A stretch of 64,000 nucleotides of DNA, taken from positions 20,073,001-20,137,000 of the forward strand of contig NC_083386.1 of NCBI RefSeq assembly GCF_031755915.1, written 5' to 3'. The first letter of the stretch is position 1, and each line of letters begins with the position of its first letter. Shown piece after piece: positions 47,057-58,149 of the stretch. The stretch is from Ziziphus jujuba. Its lineage: Eukaryota > Streptophyta > Magnoliopsida > Rosales > Rhamnaceae. Made by a program: the position numbers and the translations under genes. The notes below the pieces were generated by a model. It had not been told where the DNA came from, made no database searches, and worked only from the letters and a program-made list of their open reading frames with translations.

Positions 47057-48290
47057 ATATGTAGTAATTATAGAAAGCCAAAGCACTATATGGGGTATAC
47101 ACAATATAATAAAACTATTTATTTATTTTATTGTACTCATTCATGCATAATATATAAGAGAAATTATGGCATATATATATATATTTTTTTTCAATGCTTA
47201 GCTATAATTTTGAGACCATAAATATTGTTTAATTAATTACAAGATAAACCTAAAATTTTGAAAGAAAGAGATCAAATAATATCATAATGTATATTTATGC
47301 AGTGAATTAACAAGGCATAAAAGAGGAACAATGAATGACTCAGCTTTACTATATCAATGTAAGGCCTTTGCTTGAATGACTTTGGATTTCTTGCTGTGCA
47401 ATTCCCAACACATTATCAATCCGCGATTCCTAGCTATCAATACTGCAATCATGCTCCCGAAGAATAGGTTGGTTTCTCTGCTCTTGCTTAGCTCCTTCAT
47501 CGTAAAGGTTTGTATTTGACAATTTGAAGTTCACAGGATACATATGATTATGATAATTGGAACATGAAATTTTCGCTTTTGAGATCCTTTCCATTGCTTT
47601 ATTAAGGATTTCTCAAGCCATATCATCATATTGTCCTCCTCTATGCTTAAAAAATTTGTTTGCTTTGTTCCCATTTTTTGGTCATGATGTTACTGGTTTT
47701 ACATACACTCAGCTCTGCAAAAGGAAGCAAAAATAGAATATTGGTTTAAAACATCTTTATGTGAAATACTTAGATGATGAAACGTATATTCTTCTAAGGT
47801 GGATTGCTGGTCCTTTTCAGTTCTTGTCCTTGTACATAATTTGTTTAAATCTTCTTAATTTCCAAAGCTACAAAACTCTCATTAAAATGATAATTGGTAG
47901 CCATTCCCAATTTTTGCAAGATATATTGGACCTCTTGGCAATAATAAAATAAAACCATATATATATATATATATATATTTTTCAAGTGAGAGAAAGTTTG
48001 TGAGCATTGTTAATCGAAACACATATTGAAATTCTTTTTGTCAAAGCAAAAGAAGTAGAGGAAAACTAATTAAAAGGAAAGAAGATTTTTTTTTTTTTTT
48101 GGGACACTTCATAAATGCAAGCCAATAATGTTTTACATGCTAGATGACGACAAACATACATTCACATATATCTCTGTAATATGCATATTTAATATAACAT
48201 TATTTGATCAGCTTAGACTTATGAAAGCTATTTTGCAATCCAAAAAAGATATACAAGCAATTGTAAAAAGGAAAAATAAAAACCTAGCAC
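47057..48290. other. Unassigned stretch; short signal-peptide-like frame
   Basis: No element was recognised. At 47,451-47,519 (+) a 22-codon frame reads MLPKNRLVSLLLLSSFIVKV, which looks like a secretory signal peptide, followed by a stop after CI. It could be a chance frame or a first-exon remnant. An AT repeat (47,957-47,979) and a T run (48,087-48,101) follow. Confidence 0.3.
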
Positions 48291-48788
48291 TTGTTTCCTC
48301 ATATGTTTTCAGATAGTGGAGAATTCTGCACTCCAACTTGCCATTAATTGGCAACTACACTTGTATTTTATTATTTGCTAAGTCAGTAGCCATCCCAACT
48401 CCTTATATATATATATATAAATATATATGTCTTGATTAATGACAGTAGCCGTTACAAAGAAGACCCATACATATATGTCTTGTTTCCTTGTTTGTTTTCA
48501 GATAGTGGAGAATTCTGCACTTCAACTTGCCATTAATTGGCAACTACACTTGTATTTTATTATTTGCTGAGTCAGTAGCCATCCCAGCTCCTTATATATA
48601 TATATATATATATACAAATATATATGTGTTGATTAATGACAGCAGCCCATACAAAGAAGACCCATACATACATGTCTTGTTTCCTTGTCTATTTTTAGAT
48701 AATGGAGAATTCTGCACTTCAGCTTGCCATTAATTGGCAACTACACTTGTATTTTATTATGTCTTGATTAATGAGAGTAGCCCATATA
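48291..48788. repeat. Tandem repeat of about 190 bp, 2.6 copies
   Basis: Unit 1 is 48,291-48,479, unit 2 is 48,480-48,676, and unit 3 from 48,677 is shortened by loss of its middle. All contain GATA.TGGAGAATTCTGCAC and the small palindrome TTGCCATTAATTGGCAA. Units 1 and 2 contain TA microsatellites of different length. Confidence 0.9.
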
Positions 48789-49110
48789 ACTTTCACTAGC
48801 TTAATCAATTTAGACATAATGTGAGATGTAAAATAAGGTGGGTATTAGGTATCCACAAAGCATGAAAATAGACATATGGATAATATGATAGCTTCTCTAT
48901 TTATCCATTCCATGGAGCATATGCTAAAAATGAGAATTGAATAATTGAGCCAATTTTGCCATTGGCACCAAGAAGAAAAAGAACACCCATACATAGAAGT
49001 TAGAAAAAGCCACATTCAAAGTATACATAAGTTTTAAATAGGATAAAAACAGATTAATCCATGGCATAGTAACGAAAATCAAAATTGTCAATGCTCATTT
49101 TGTTTAGGTA
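48789..49110. other. Unassigned spacer
   Basis: About 320 bp without recognised features lie between the tandem repeat and the copia E LTR. Confidence 0.4.
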
Positions 49111-49332
49111 GGTAAGATTTACTTAAAGTAAATAATATGAACTGATGAATTTCATTTAAGAAGCAACATGTCCTTAAATACAAGTGAATGCAATAATGAT
49201 AATCATGTGTATGGCTAGCATATACGTCTGATACAACAATTTGGCTAAGTACAGTCCTTGGATACATATGGCTTATTTGGATATATGAGCTTATCTAATG
49301 ACAAACTAGCTGTATCTACACATGTTCTATCA
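49111..49332 (-). repeat. 3' LTR of copia E
   Basis: On the + strand it runs from GGTAAGATTTAC (TG changed to GG) to CATGTTCTATCA. The polypurine tract on its inner side fixes the boundary. Confidence 0.8.
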
Positions 49333-49344
49333 TGCCCCCACAAG

Positions 49345-50650
49345 TGAAATGGGGGATTAACAATATTAAGCTTGTTATGAAGATGCTGAAAACGAGTTGT
49401 AGGAAGCATTTTTATGAATACGTCAGTATTTGGTCATTCGTATGAATAAACCTAACATTCAAGTTTTGTTAAAGCACTTTGTCATGAACAAAATGAATGA
49501 CCACCTCAATATGTTTAGTTCTTTAGTGAAAGGCTTGGTTAGTGGCAAGGGATCCTACGCTCATATGATCACACTAGATAATAGTTATAACTAGAGAATG
49601 TACTTTTAGTTCATGTAATAGCAACAATAACCATGATATTTTAGTAGCACCAACGTCGGAGCCAAGTTAAGTGGACAAATTTGCCAATGACATACTCAGT
49701 TTGCGATCCACCATTTTAGTTCGATTCAATAGTTCTGTGATATATGTTGTTTAAGAGAGATGCATTCCAAGCTTGGAATGATGAACTTCAATACCCAAGG
49801 AATAAGTTATTGAACCATGATCTTTCAACAAAAAACTTTTATCCAACTTCACAACAAGTCTATTAATTAGATTTTTATTGTTTCTTTTTATTAATATATC
49901 ATCCATATAGACATGAACCCTAATTACTCCATATGAGTAGTGGAGAAAAAACAATAATGAACCCTTTTTAAGTTGGAAAAGCCATATGTTAATAAAGTTC
50001 GATGGGGTTGATCATACAACAGCCTTAGTGCTTGCTGAAGCCCATATAAAGATCGATGGAGCTTAAATATCTTTGGGTTGTGATTGATTAATAAACCCTT
50101 GCATTTGCTTCACGTAAAAATCCTTTGTAAGAATGCCATTTAAGAAGGCATTATTTACATCTATTTAATGGACATCTCAATTTCTTGAAATGGCGATGGA
50201 GAGAATAACTCTTACTGTTGAATGCTTTATGATAGGACTGAAAGTCTCTTAGAAGTCTAACCTACGTTTCCAATGGAAACCCTTAGTCAGAAGCCTTGCC
50301 TTATGTCCTAAGATAGATCCATCAGGATTTCTTTTAAGTTAAGTTTGAATACCCACTTGTTACCAACCAAATGCTGATTTAGATGAGCAGCACAAGAGGC
50401 CAAGTTTTATTAGCAAGCAAAGCAGCAAATTCATCATCCATGGCCTTTTTCTATTGAGGACAAAGAGCGGCATGAGAGATAGAAGAAGGCTAAACTAACA
50501 GTGATGCAGGTTGGACTATTGCAATGTATATTTTAGGCTTAAAAATAATGGCCTTTGCACAAGTAAGCATAAGATGGGTAAGCTGGATAGATCAAGAATC
50601 TGATGAAAGAGGAGGTCATCGGTTATAATAGCTAGGTGAACTAGAGAGGC
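49345..50650 (-). pseudogene. copia reverse transcriptase and RNase H, element E
   Basis: RNase H ends near 49,380 with NDQYTDVFIKMLPTTRFQHL. Reverse transcriptase reads VYMDDILIKRNNKNLINRLV then DKSFLLKDHGSITYSLGIEV at 49,751-49,954. The catalytic motif is Y-M-D-D (Y-V-D-D is usual), a tolerated change. Upstream are LHRSLYGLQQALR (about 50,030-50,070) and the start of the domain to about 50,480. Several stops and frameshifts break it. Confidence 0.85.
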
Positions 50651-51850
50651 CAGTTGGTATGGAAAATTATGTATGTAAGGATGAGTTGTTTAAAACTAGT
50701 AAGGCACCAGTCATAAAGTCCATTGGAGTTGATGCCTCAGTATCATGTGATGTTGATAACGATGTGGAGGGGGAATCCAAAGTTGGAGATGAATTTGTTC
50801 TAGTTCTGATTGAGTGGATAATGTCAAATTTATCTTTTTGCTTGCCAGGTGAAGTAGAGTTTGATTCCCTTAAGGATGCTAAGGATGGCTCCAATAGAAT
50901 TGGCACAATATTTTGCTTGTCTTGCAAGAAAGATTATAAAGTTAACAAGAAGTTGGGGTAGGATTAGGAACAAATGTATTCTCTTTTATGTGGAGTCCTT
51001 TTTTTTTTTGAAAAACGATTAAAAAATTCATTAAAAACCACATTAGAGGAAATATGAATTTTACCAATAATTAAACTCAAGCATTTATACCCTTCATATG
51101 AAGAACTATATCCTATAAAACACATCGTGCATAATGGTACTAAATTTATTATTTCTGTAAGCTTGGAAGAAGGGAAACACTCACAACGAAAGCTTTTTAA
51201 ATGTGAAAAAACAAAAATTTTTTGAAAAATTTTTGCAATAGGGATTTGAAATTAAAAATTTTAGTGGGAAGTCTATTTACTAAAATTGTTACCGTGGAAC
51301 ATGCATTCCACCATTGAGTAAATGGAATTGAACTTTGGGCAAGCAATGTGAGTGCAGTCTCAGTTATGTTCCTATGTTTACATTCTATGAAACCATTTTG
51401 GTTGTGTGTGTGGACACAGATGTTAAAAAATAATTCCAAATTTATCTAAAATTATTTGTAAAGGGCTTAATTCACCACCTTGATCTAATTGAAAAAATGT
51501 TATTTTCTTATTGGATATATTTTAAAGCACGAGTTTAAATTTAAGAAAAATATTTGTGATTTTTTATTTTAACTTCATTGGATAGGTTTAGAAAAAAATG
51601 TGAAAAATCATCCACAAATAATAGATAATATTTGTATCCTTTAGGGGACTCAACAGAGGCTGGCCCTACACATCAAAGAGTATTAGTTGTAAGGGTTCTT
51701 TACTATTATTGGAATATGGAGGAGCAAATAAGTGTTTGTTTTTCAATAACTAACATGCAGAGCAAAAAGAATAACATGAATTTTAAACAAAAAAAGAATT
51801 GTTGCATTAAGAGGCAACTTTATTCATAATTAGAGGACGTGGATGTCCAC
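50651..51850 (-). pseudogene. copia integrase and spacer, element E
   Basis: The integrase core ends in HTHNQNGFIECKHRNITETA and LLAQSSIPFTQWWNACSTVT (51,197-51,439), the copia pattern HTHHQNG.VERKHRH with the catalytic Glu of ERKH altered (ECKH). The open 86-codon stretch 50,667-50,927, rich in Ser and Thr, is the usual low-conservation spacer before reverse transcriptase. The + strand frame here is a shadow. Confidence 0.8.
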
Positions 51851-51862
51851 AAATTAGTAATG

Positions 51863-52320
51863 CTAAAGTTTATGCAAAGGAAATTGAGAATTAAAACACT
51901 GAAACTGTCCAAAAATATTACTAAAATAAGATGAAAAAGTTCTAGGAAAATTATTTATTTTCTTAGCCATCTGAATTTTATAGAAACCATCCTTAAGCAA
52001 GCCTTTGAGAAGAATCCTCGTATCCTTGTCTTTCACAAAAACAAACCGATTAGTAAATTCCTCAACAACATTATTGTCACTAGTTAATTTGGATATGCTC
52101 AATAAATTTCGTGTAATGTGTGGGACATGTAGCATACTGTTTAATTTAATTTTTCTAGAATGGGCATCAAGAAAAGATGAACCAGTATGGTTAATTGGCA
52201 GAAATTGGTTGTTACCAACAACAAGCTTATCCATGCCAAGATATACCAATTTTTTCATGATCTTTGAAGGATCAATAGTAATATGGTTGGTAGCACCACT
52301 GTCTAGCAACCACTTAGGAT
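51863..52320 (-). pseudogene. copia protease and GAG-pre-integrase, element E
   Basis: A 148-codon open stretch begins LDSGATNHITIDPSKIMKKL; reading back through the previous codons gives WLLDSGATNH, an intact aspartic protease site. It continues through LVVGNNQFLPINHTGSSFLD and KLNSMLHVPHITRNLLSISK, the GAG-pre-integrase signature. This is the best-preserved part of the element. Confidence 0.87.
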
Positions 52321-53017
52321 TGGTAGGAACATTTAGAGATGCATAGTAAGATTATTTTGGCTATATAGGTATCATAAATACTATACCATACCAATAGCGA
52401 TCAGCATTATGTCTAGCAATTTTACAAATCTAGCAAAAAATTTGACTGGTATTTGAAGACCCACGATTATGGCCTCATTCTCAGGTCTGTTAGATTAAGA
52501 ACCACGGCCTTGTTGGGTGGTTGATGGAAAGCCATAGCTTGGATCAGAAATACGACCAGCAATGTTCTTATAACTAGGTTCAAATTTCTTATTTTGTTTG
52601 TTGGCAACATAGGCAGAGAAGACTTCAATAAAGGCAGCTTGCTGAATGTGAACCTCTTGCTTAAAGAGAAGAGATTGAACTTCTCCAATAGACATGGTGG
52701 TTGGACTAAAATTGATGTTGGCAGTTACAACATCGTATTTCAGTTGTAATCCTACAAGAACTTGCATTATAATGTCCTCATTGGAGATGGAATAATCTGC
52801 CAGGATTATTGAGTTAGCAATTGTTTTTAGTTTTAAGAAATAAGAATTAATGGATATGGAATCTTTATGGTTGTCTAAAATTGAATTTTTAATTGCATAA
52901 TTTTTGCTTTAGATTGATTGCCAAAAAGCTGTTCAAGAGAACCACAGTTGATGAGCCATAATCTAACTTAAGGCCTGCATAATCTGGGTGTGAATTTCTA
53001 GTGAGATAGAGTAAAGA

Positions 53018-53022
53018 ATCCC
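53018..53022. repeat. Target-site duplication of the solo LTR, left
   Basis: ATCCC; the right partner at 53,935-53,939 is ATCCT, a 4 of 5 match. Confidence 0.55.
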
Positions 53023-53934
53023 TAATGAGATTCATCATAGGAGCATTCAAAGATGGAGTTATGAGCCATTGGAGTTGTCATTGGACCAATTACAAGTGCT
53101 CGAGTAAAGAGGCTTAAAGAAGCATTAAATGGTCTTATCTAGGATGTGCATATCAATCAACAGTACAAGAATTTTGCTAAGGAATAATCAAAATTGGCAA
53201 CAATATTGAGCATTGAAGGCTGTGGATATGAAAGCATGAGGAGACCAACATTAGGGGCAATTTGGTCATTTTTTAAAAGCATAATGATGTGGCACTTTGA
53301 TGATATGGCATCCTTCGACATGTGGCATCTAAATGGCTATCCAATGTGGCTTAAAAAGAATGAAATTAGCTTGTTTCTTTTTAATCCGAATTATATGTTT
53401 CACTTTATCATCAAGTTACTTGTACTCCAAGTTTTCCATTTTTAGTCTTATTTTGAAATTAGAAAACCTTTAATTTTTATTATATTTTAAATTATTTGTA
53501 GTTTGACAATTAACTGTTAACTACTTTCCTAATCTTAATTTGTCATGTAATTTGTCACTTTCTTAAACTATAAAGGAATTGAAAAAACTAGCCAAATTTA
53601 ATTAGGAACTAAGTTAGAATTTAGGATTTTAGGAAACACTTTTAGTTTCCTAATCTTCTTTGCTTGTACTTTGCCTATAAAAAGGCTTCAATTTTATTAA
53701 TATAATAACTTTGATCTTCAATAAATTTAATACTTGTAACCGTTAAATATTTTGGTTCTCTAGTAACTATCTTTTGAACTTTTCTAACTTTAGAATTAAT
53801 GTTCAAACCTTGACTTATCGATAGGGTATTTCCGCAATCCTTTTGTGGTTTCATTCATTCCATAAATTTGAATCAATTAGATGATTGAGTATTAGTTTAT
53901 ACGAATCTAGGTTGGATTGCTTAGACTCGTATCA
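53023..53934 (+). repeat. Solo LTR of the A/B/C gypsy family, inside copia E gag
   Basis: The LTR spans 912 bp in + orientation, from TAATGAGATTC (family TGATGAGAATCC) to TAGACTCGTATCA. It carries the pol tail in + sense, GPITSARVKRLKEALNGLI then a stop at about 53,076-53,140. It has TATAAAAAGGCTTC (53,680-53,693), a likely TATA box matching the AT-rich A/B/C region, and GACTTATCGATAGGGTAT near 53,812. No internal sequence is attached, so it is a product of LTR-LTR recombination. Confidence 0.8.
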
Positions 53935-54212
53935 ATCCTGCCCACTGTAGCTTGATCTAGATGGTGACATTGATGAAAAATTGGATTTCGCACAAGCGGT
54001 TGGATGATTTGACCATCGACAGTAGACTTGATGTCATGGTTGGTGGTGCAGGAGAAAGGTTACCATTGACAAAGCACTTCGTATTACGGTCAATGATTGG
54101 TAGCAAAATCTATGGACGCTAGATGATATGGTTATGCTCTTCTAATTGAAATTTAAAGTTGTAATTGGATAGAGTAACATCAACAAAGGAAGGTAGAGTT
54201 GAGGCAATCATA

Positions 54213-54270
54213 ATAGTAGTAGTAGTAGTAGTAGTAGAAGAAGAAGAAGAAGAAGAAGAAGAAGAGGAAG
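54213..54270 (-). repeat. Trinucleotide microsatellite at the start of copia E gag
   Basis: On the + strand (AGT)n is followed by (AGA)n. On the - strand this is the coding start of gag, giving about 10-12 Ser then 7-8 Thr. Frame is kept because the unit is 3 bp. Confidence 0.88.
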
Positions 54271-54333
54271 ATGAGCTGGCCATAGGGATTGGGAACAAAA
54301 AGAAAAAAAAATAAAACCTCGTTAGAGCTTTAT

Positions 54334-54346
54334 GGCTCTGATGCCA
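54334..54346 (-). promoter_or_regulatory. Primer-binding site (tRNA-Met type), copia E
   Basis: On the - strand TGGCATCAGAGCC differs by one base from the initiator tRNA-Met complement and directly follows the LTR end TTACA. Confidence 0.85.
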
Positions 54347-54495
54347 TGTAAGATTTACTCAAAGTAAATAATATGAACTAATGAATTTCTTTTAAGAAGT
54401 AACATGTGCTTAAATATGAGTGAACGTGGTAATGATAATCATGTGTAAGGCTAGCATATACATTTGATACAAAAATTTGGCTAAGTAAATGTCCC
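54347..54495 (-). repeat. 5' LTR of copia E, truncated
   Basis: It starts TGTAAGATTTACTC beside the primer site and aligns with the 3' LTR until about TTTGGCTAAGTA near 54,488. The promoter-bearing outer part is missing, so this copy could not be transcribed from its own promoter. Confidence 0.8.
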
Positions 54496-55084
54496 CGAAT
54501 AATTGAAATCAAATTCCTAAAAGATAAATCCAACATAAAAGCATAATAACAATTATATCGTTTAGAAGTATTAAATAAAATAGGAGAGAGTAGTCTTTCT
54601 TGGCTTTTTATTTGTGGGCATGTCTTAAAGATTTGAAGCAACCACCAAATTAACCAACTTTTTGACATGGTTAACTTACATTAATATTTATACTCAGCCA
54701 TGTAATATTTGCATATATCTTTATTAATTTGTGGAGTTACTAGTTTACCGTGTGTCTCACCATTGCCCAGTTTTCCAATAATATTCTTTCGACAATATTC
54801 AGATATTATTCAACATGTAATATTTGAAATAAAGGCATCTGGGATGCTACCATATAACATAAACAAGTGATGTAATTACGAAAGAAAAATCTTTGGCTCC
54901 AATATTCATGATTATGAAGTTAGATGCACCAATATAAAAAGTATGAAGCATTTGGATTTTCCCTGCATGGCACTCCAAACTGTTGATACAAAAATCAAGA
55001 AATAAAATTTATGCATCCTCCTTCATCATTGATGAATTTTGTGAGCCTACCTGCAAAATAAGAAAACTATGTTGGAAAACTATG
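54496..55084. other. Unassigned stretch
   Basis: No feature was recognised beyond AT-rich sequence; the - strand 96-codon frame at 54,378-54,668 overlaps the LTR end and has no known motif. Confidence 0.4.
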
Positions 55085-55350
55085 TTAGAAAGCCTAGCGT
55101 AGGCATCGCTCAATGACCCCGTCAGAGGCCATTTGATTTTTGTAAAAAATAGAGAGGAAAAAGAGAAATAGAAATAGGTGTGTAAAAAATATTCTTTTCG
55201 TACCTTGTATAATGGCTTAGAACATTTATATAGGCTTTCAATTAGAGTTTAGTAGGAAATAAAATAATCCTAATTAATTTATGCAATTTGGATTTACCTT
55301 CTTTTCTATCAAGATATTTAAGAAGTGATCAAATATTCCCCACAACATAC
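55085..55350 (-). repeat. Dispersed repeat copy 2 (LTR-like)
   Basis: It matches 38,920-39,300 in the same orientation (see that entry). Confidence 0.6.
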
Positions 55351-55470
55351 ATTCTTTCAAAAAAAAAAAAAAAATTGCATATTATTCTTACTGGAAATAA
55401 TACTTTTAAGGACTTTTCAATTGTATAAACAATTTACATAGAAATAAATTAGGCAATCATTTCTCATTAG

Positions 55471-55482
55471 TTTTTTTTTTTT

Positions 55483-55513
<31 letters not shown>

Positions 55514-55514
55514 G
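55471..55514. repeat. T22-G22 homopolymer junction
   Basis: 22 T (55,471-55,492) are followed directly by 22 G (55,493-55,514). The G run abuts the left end of the foldback. The matching right end has only CCCC (59,839-59,842), so the G run seems expanded. Such a run could form G-quadruplexes, and its exact length may be unreliable. Confidence 0.9.
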
Positions 55515-56860
55515 AAGGAATTTGGCACATTATCTAACCAAACAGAGCCTCAAAGATAAATACCCTTTCAATTAACACAATTTTTATTCTACCCACTAGT
55601 TTCCATTTTACCTTCATCAAAAATAAATAATAAAAAAAAATATTGTTTTTGTTTTCTTTTTTTCCCTTCTTCCCTAAGCGAAATCCCCATTGAAACTGCT
55701 TAGACGTGACATGAACCTAAATTTAAGCTATCACCGTGATTCAACAATGTGATGTCACCTAAGAAGAAACAGCAAGCTCAACTGCAGAAGAAGGAAGAAT
55801 GGCTCAAAGAATGTGAAGGAAAAAATTTAAACGAATGAGAAGCTGAAGTAAATAATACAAAGACACCAATTTCACAATGTTGGCAAACGAACTCCATAGA
55901 AACCTTTTGTTTTAAGTCCAATTCTCGTCCCACTCAACTTAATTTTGTAAATTTGTTTTACCTTTTTTGGTCTTTATCATGTTTCAATTTGAATCTGTAC
56001 ATATGAGATGTGTGATTATTTAGATGTTTGGTGATAAATATTTGGGTTATTTTGATTATCAACTAAAGTTTGGTAATGTGTGAGGGTGGGATGTAGGTTG
56101 GACAAGAAGAAGATTTATTGTATAAGTTTCTCAATGGCTTCTCGATATTCTAAATAAAGCCCTTCAAAAATTTACAACAATTGTTTTGAAACTTGTTAGA
56201 AAATTTCTTGAAGGGTTGCAGATTATGTAGAACCCTTTCGAGGAAAAGAAATGTATATAATTTGAACTGTATCCTAATGGAGGATTTGGTAAAGCCATTT
56301 GGAATTTTTTTAGCATACAAATGGTAGATTCAAGAATATTAATATATACCTTAAGATTTGTGCAAATTTTGGAATTGATATAAATTGAGACTATAAAATG
56401 TCTTGAGATTTTCTTTTCCTTGATTATTATTTTTATTAAGACTTTGCAATTAAATATGTTGTGGATTTAATTTTCATGCTAAATGGTGGTAAAAGCTGTT
56501 AGATACTTGTTTTTTTCCATTGATGATAATTGCAATATTTTATTGTCTTCCCATTCCACCATCTTGTTTAATACCAGTTGAATGCACCAATTATAACTTA
56601 ATGAGGATTCAAGAATTTCTCAACTTTTGTTAATTTTATAATTTAAGAAATTCACTATACATGTTTGTACATGTATAAAATAGGTACAATGACTTTTAAG
56701 GCAAGGATGAGAGAACTAAATATGACAATAAACTCAACTGCTTTAAACTTTGGAGCTTCATTCAATGGGATGATTGTACTTAGATGTTTGGTTACTTTAT
56801 ACATGATATTGAACCACTTGATAGCTCCATTAAATGGCTGTAAATTCGTTTATGTTATAT
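55515..56860 (+). repeat. Left arm of the foldback
   Basis: It pairs with the reverse complement of 58,150-59,835. Landmarks shared with the other arm include TGTGTGAGGGTGGGATGTAG, GTTTCTCAATGGCTTCT, TAGCATACAAATGGTAGATT and GAGAGAACT.AAT. It contains two small frames also traceable in the right arm (55,752-55,838 and 56,665-56,865). Confidence 0.85.
55752..55838 (+). other. Short charged frame in left arm, conserved start
   Basis: MSPKKKQQAQLQKKEEWLKE and so on, 28 codons, Lys/Gln-rich. The right arm at 59,587 (-) has MATQKKNQAQQ-stop and the continuation KELKEK. The aligned ATG and similar codons suggest both arms derive from a once-coding sequence, but each is too short or broken to be a gene. 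Function unknown. Confidence 0.35.
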
Positions 56861-56865
56861 CTTAA
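56665..56865 (+). other. Small frame in left arm, matched in right arm
   Basis: The 66 codons include MTFKARMRELNMTINSTALN and NGMIVLRCLVTLYMILNHLI. The right arm counterpart (58,143-58,358, -) has MTFVARMRELNAIIISTALN and NDMIAIRCLVPLLYITLNNL. Both are open through this segment. I do not recognise the family; it could be a captured exon or transposase remnant. Confidence 0.4.
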
Positions 56866-57039
56866 TAGTTTGAATGTACTTTATTTCTTGTATTTAAGCT
56901 GAATATATATTTTGTTTATGCTATGGAAAAATTAAGTAATGTTCTTTACATGTTAACAATAGTTACTAGATATATACTTTGTATTTTGTTTATGCTATCT
57001 TAATACCACTAGAAAAATTACTGATGGCAATCTTCTTTA

Positions 57040-57725
57040 GTTTTAGTTTCCTTTTCTTCTTACTTATTCCTTATATTGCATTGATTGAATATATCGGTAC
57101 AAATTTTATGATATTATACATAATATAAAAATAATTATAATATCACATAAAATATTATTAAAAAGAAAGAGTACCATAAAGAAATTATCAAAATGTGTAT
57201 CAATAATACCGATAGCTACCATCGATAATTTTTCCACAAATATGTTACTCTTTAAAAAATTACCAATGAAAGTTATCATGATTACCGACAAAGTATTGAT
57301 AATTTTGGTTGCACAATTTTTTTTTTCTTTTCATTTTTATTCATTCCTTAATTTACATTGATTATATGAATAAATATAAATTTTATGATGTCATACATAA
57401 AAATACTTGTAATACCACTAAAGTATTATAAAAAAAAGGTATCATAAAAAAATTATTGAAATATGTATTAGGAATACTAATAGGTGCCATCGGTAAATTT
57501 CCTAGCAAATATGTTACTCTCTGGGCCAAAAAAAAAAAAAAAAAAACAATGGATGCTATCGTGATTACCAACAAAGCATTGGTAATTTTGGTTGCATAAT
57601 TTTTTGTTTTTTTTGGTTAATGGGTGAATTTTTTTTTTTTATATATGTTTAAACTTCCTTTTGTTTTGATTCATTCCAATAGTTGTAATTAAATATATCA
57701 GTATAGATTATACATTATTAAATAA
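57040..57725. repeat. Tandem repeats of about 290 bp in the foldback centre
   Basis: Two diverged units (about 57,040-57,330 and 57,331-57,640) share ATTGATT, AAATTTTATGAT.T.ATACATAA, CAAATATGTTACTCT and GGTAATTTTGGTTGCA. A third, partial unit begins near 57,660. They are AT-rich and non-coding. Confidence 0.7.
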
Positions 57726-58149
57726 ATAAAGCTTGCAAGTGTAATTTTGGCCTCCATATCCAAATCGTACATTATCATATGAACATTATATTGATGTACT
57801 TTGATGACAAAAGTGGAAAGCATAGTATCTAAAGTGAAAATTTATGAAAATACAACTCAACAACATATTTTTTTCCTAAATCAATCCATGTCATTCTGTT
57901 TGAATAAAATACCTTCACCACTACTTTTGTACTTGACATACTTCAAAGTAAATACCCCATAATCACCCCTGTAGTTTTCAAAAAACATATAGGATCAAGG
58001 AAGTAGAAAAAAGTGTCTAAATATTGCAAAATTGATTCAATATATAAGAGAACAAAGAACCCAAATGTGAAACCAAAGCTCTAAGAAAAGCATTTTTTTT
58101 TTATCAACAATATAATATTGTCAACAAACTGAAAAAAAAAAATTAATTA

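Larger units (their letters stand above)
52400..54283 (-). pseudogene. copia gag, element E, split by a solo LTR
   Basis: The start ATG at 54,283 reads MASSSSSS, and the frame enters a Ser/Thr run, then TLPSFVDVTLSNYNFKFQLEEHN. The frame has stops by 54,110 and is cut at 53,934/53,023 by the solo LTR. It resumes through ADYSISNEDIIMQVLVGLQL and STPTTMSIGEVQSLLFKQE-like UBN2 sequence (52,495-52,860). The zinc knuckle near 52,425-52,450 reads C-stop-ICKIARHNADRYW, so two Cys positions or their context are lost. Confidence 0.82.
49111..54495 (-). mobile_element. Ty1/copia element E, with a solo gypsy LTR in gag
   Basis: Read right to left: truncated 5' LTR, primer site, gag, protease, integrase, reverse transcriptase/RNase H, polypurine tract (on the - strand TTGTGGGGG, about 49,335-49,344) and a 222-bp 3' LTR. 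The LTR pair shares CTAGCATATAC, AATAATATGAACT and TGATAATCATGTGTA. The outer part of the 5' LTR is missing beyond about 54,495. It has decayed by frameshifts and stops but keeps most domains. Confidence 0.87.

Noticed and set aside
50659..50961. 100-codon + strand frame with acidic residues
   Set aside because: Antisense to the copia E spacer between integrase and reverse transcriptase.
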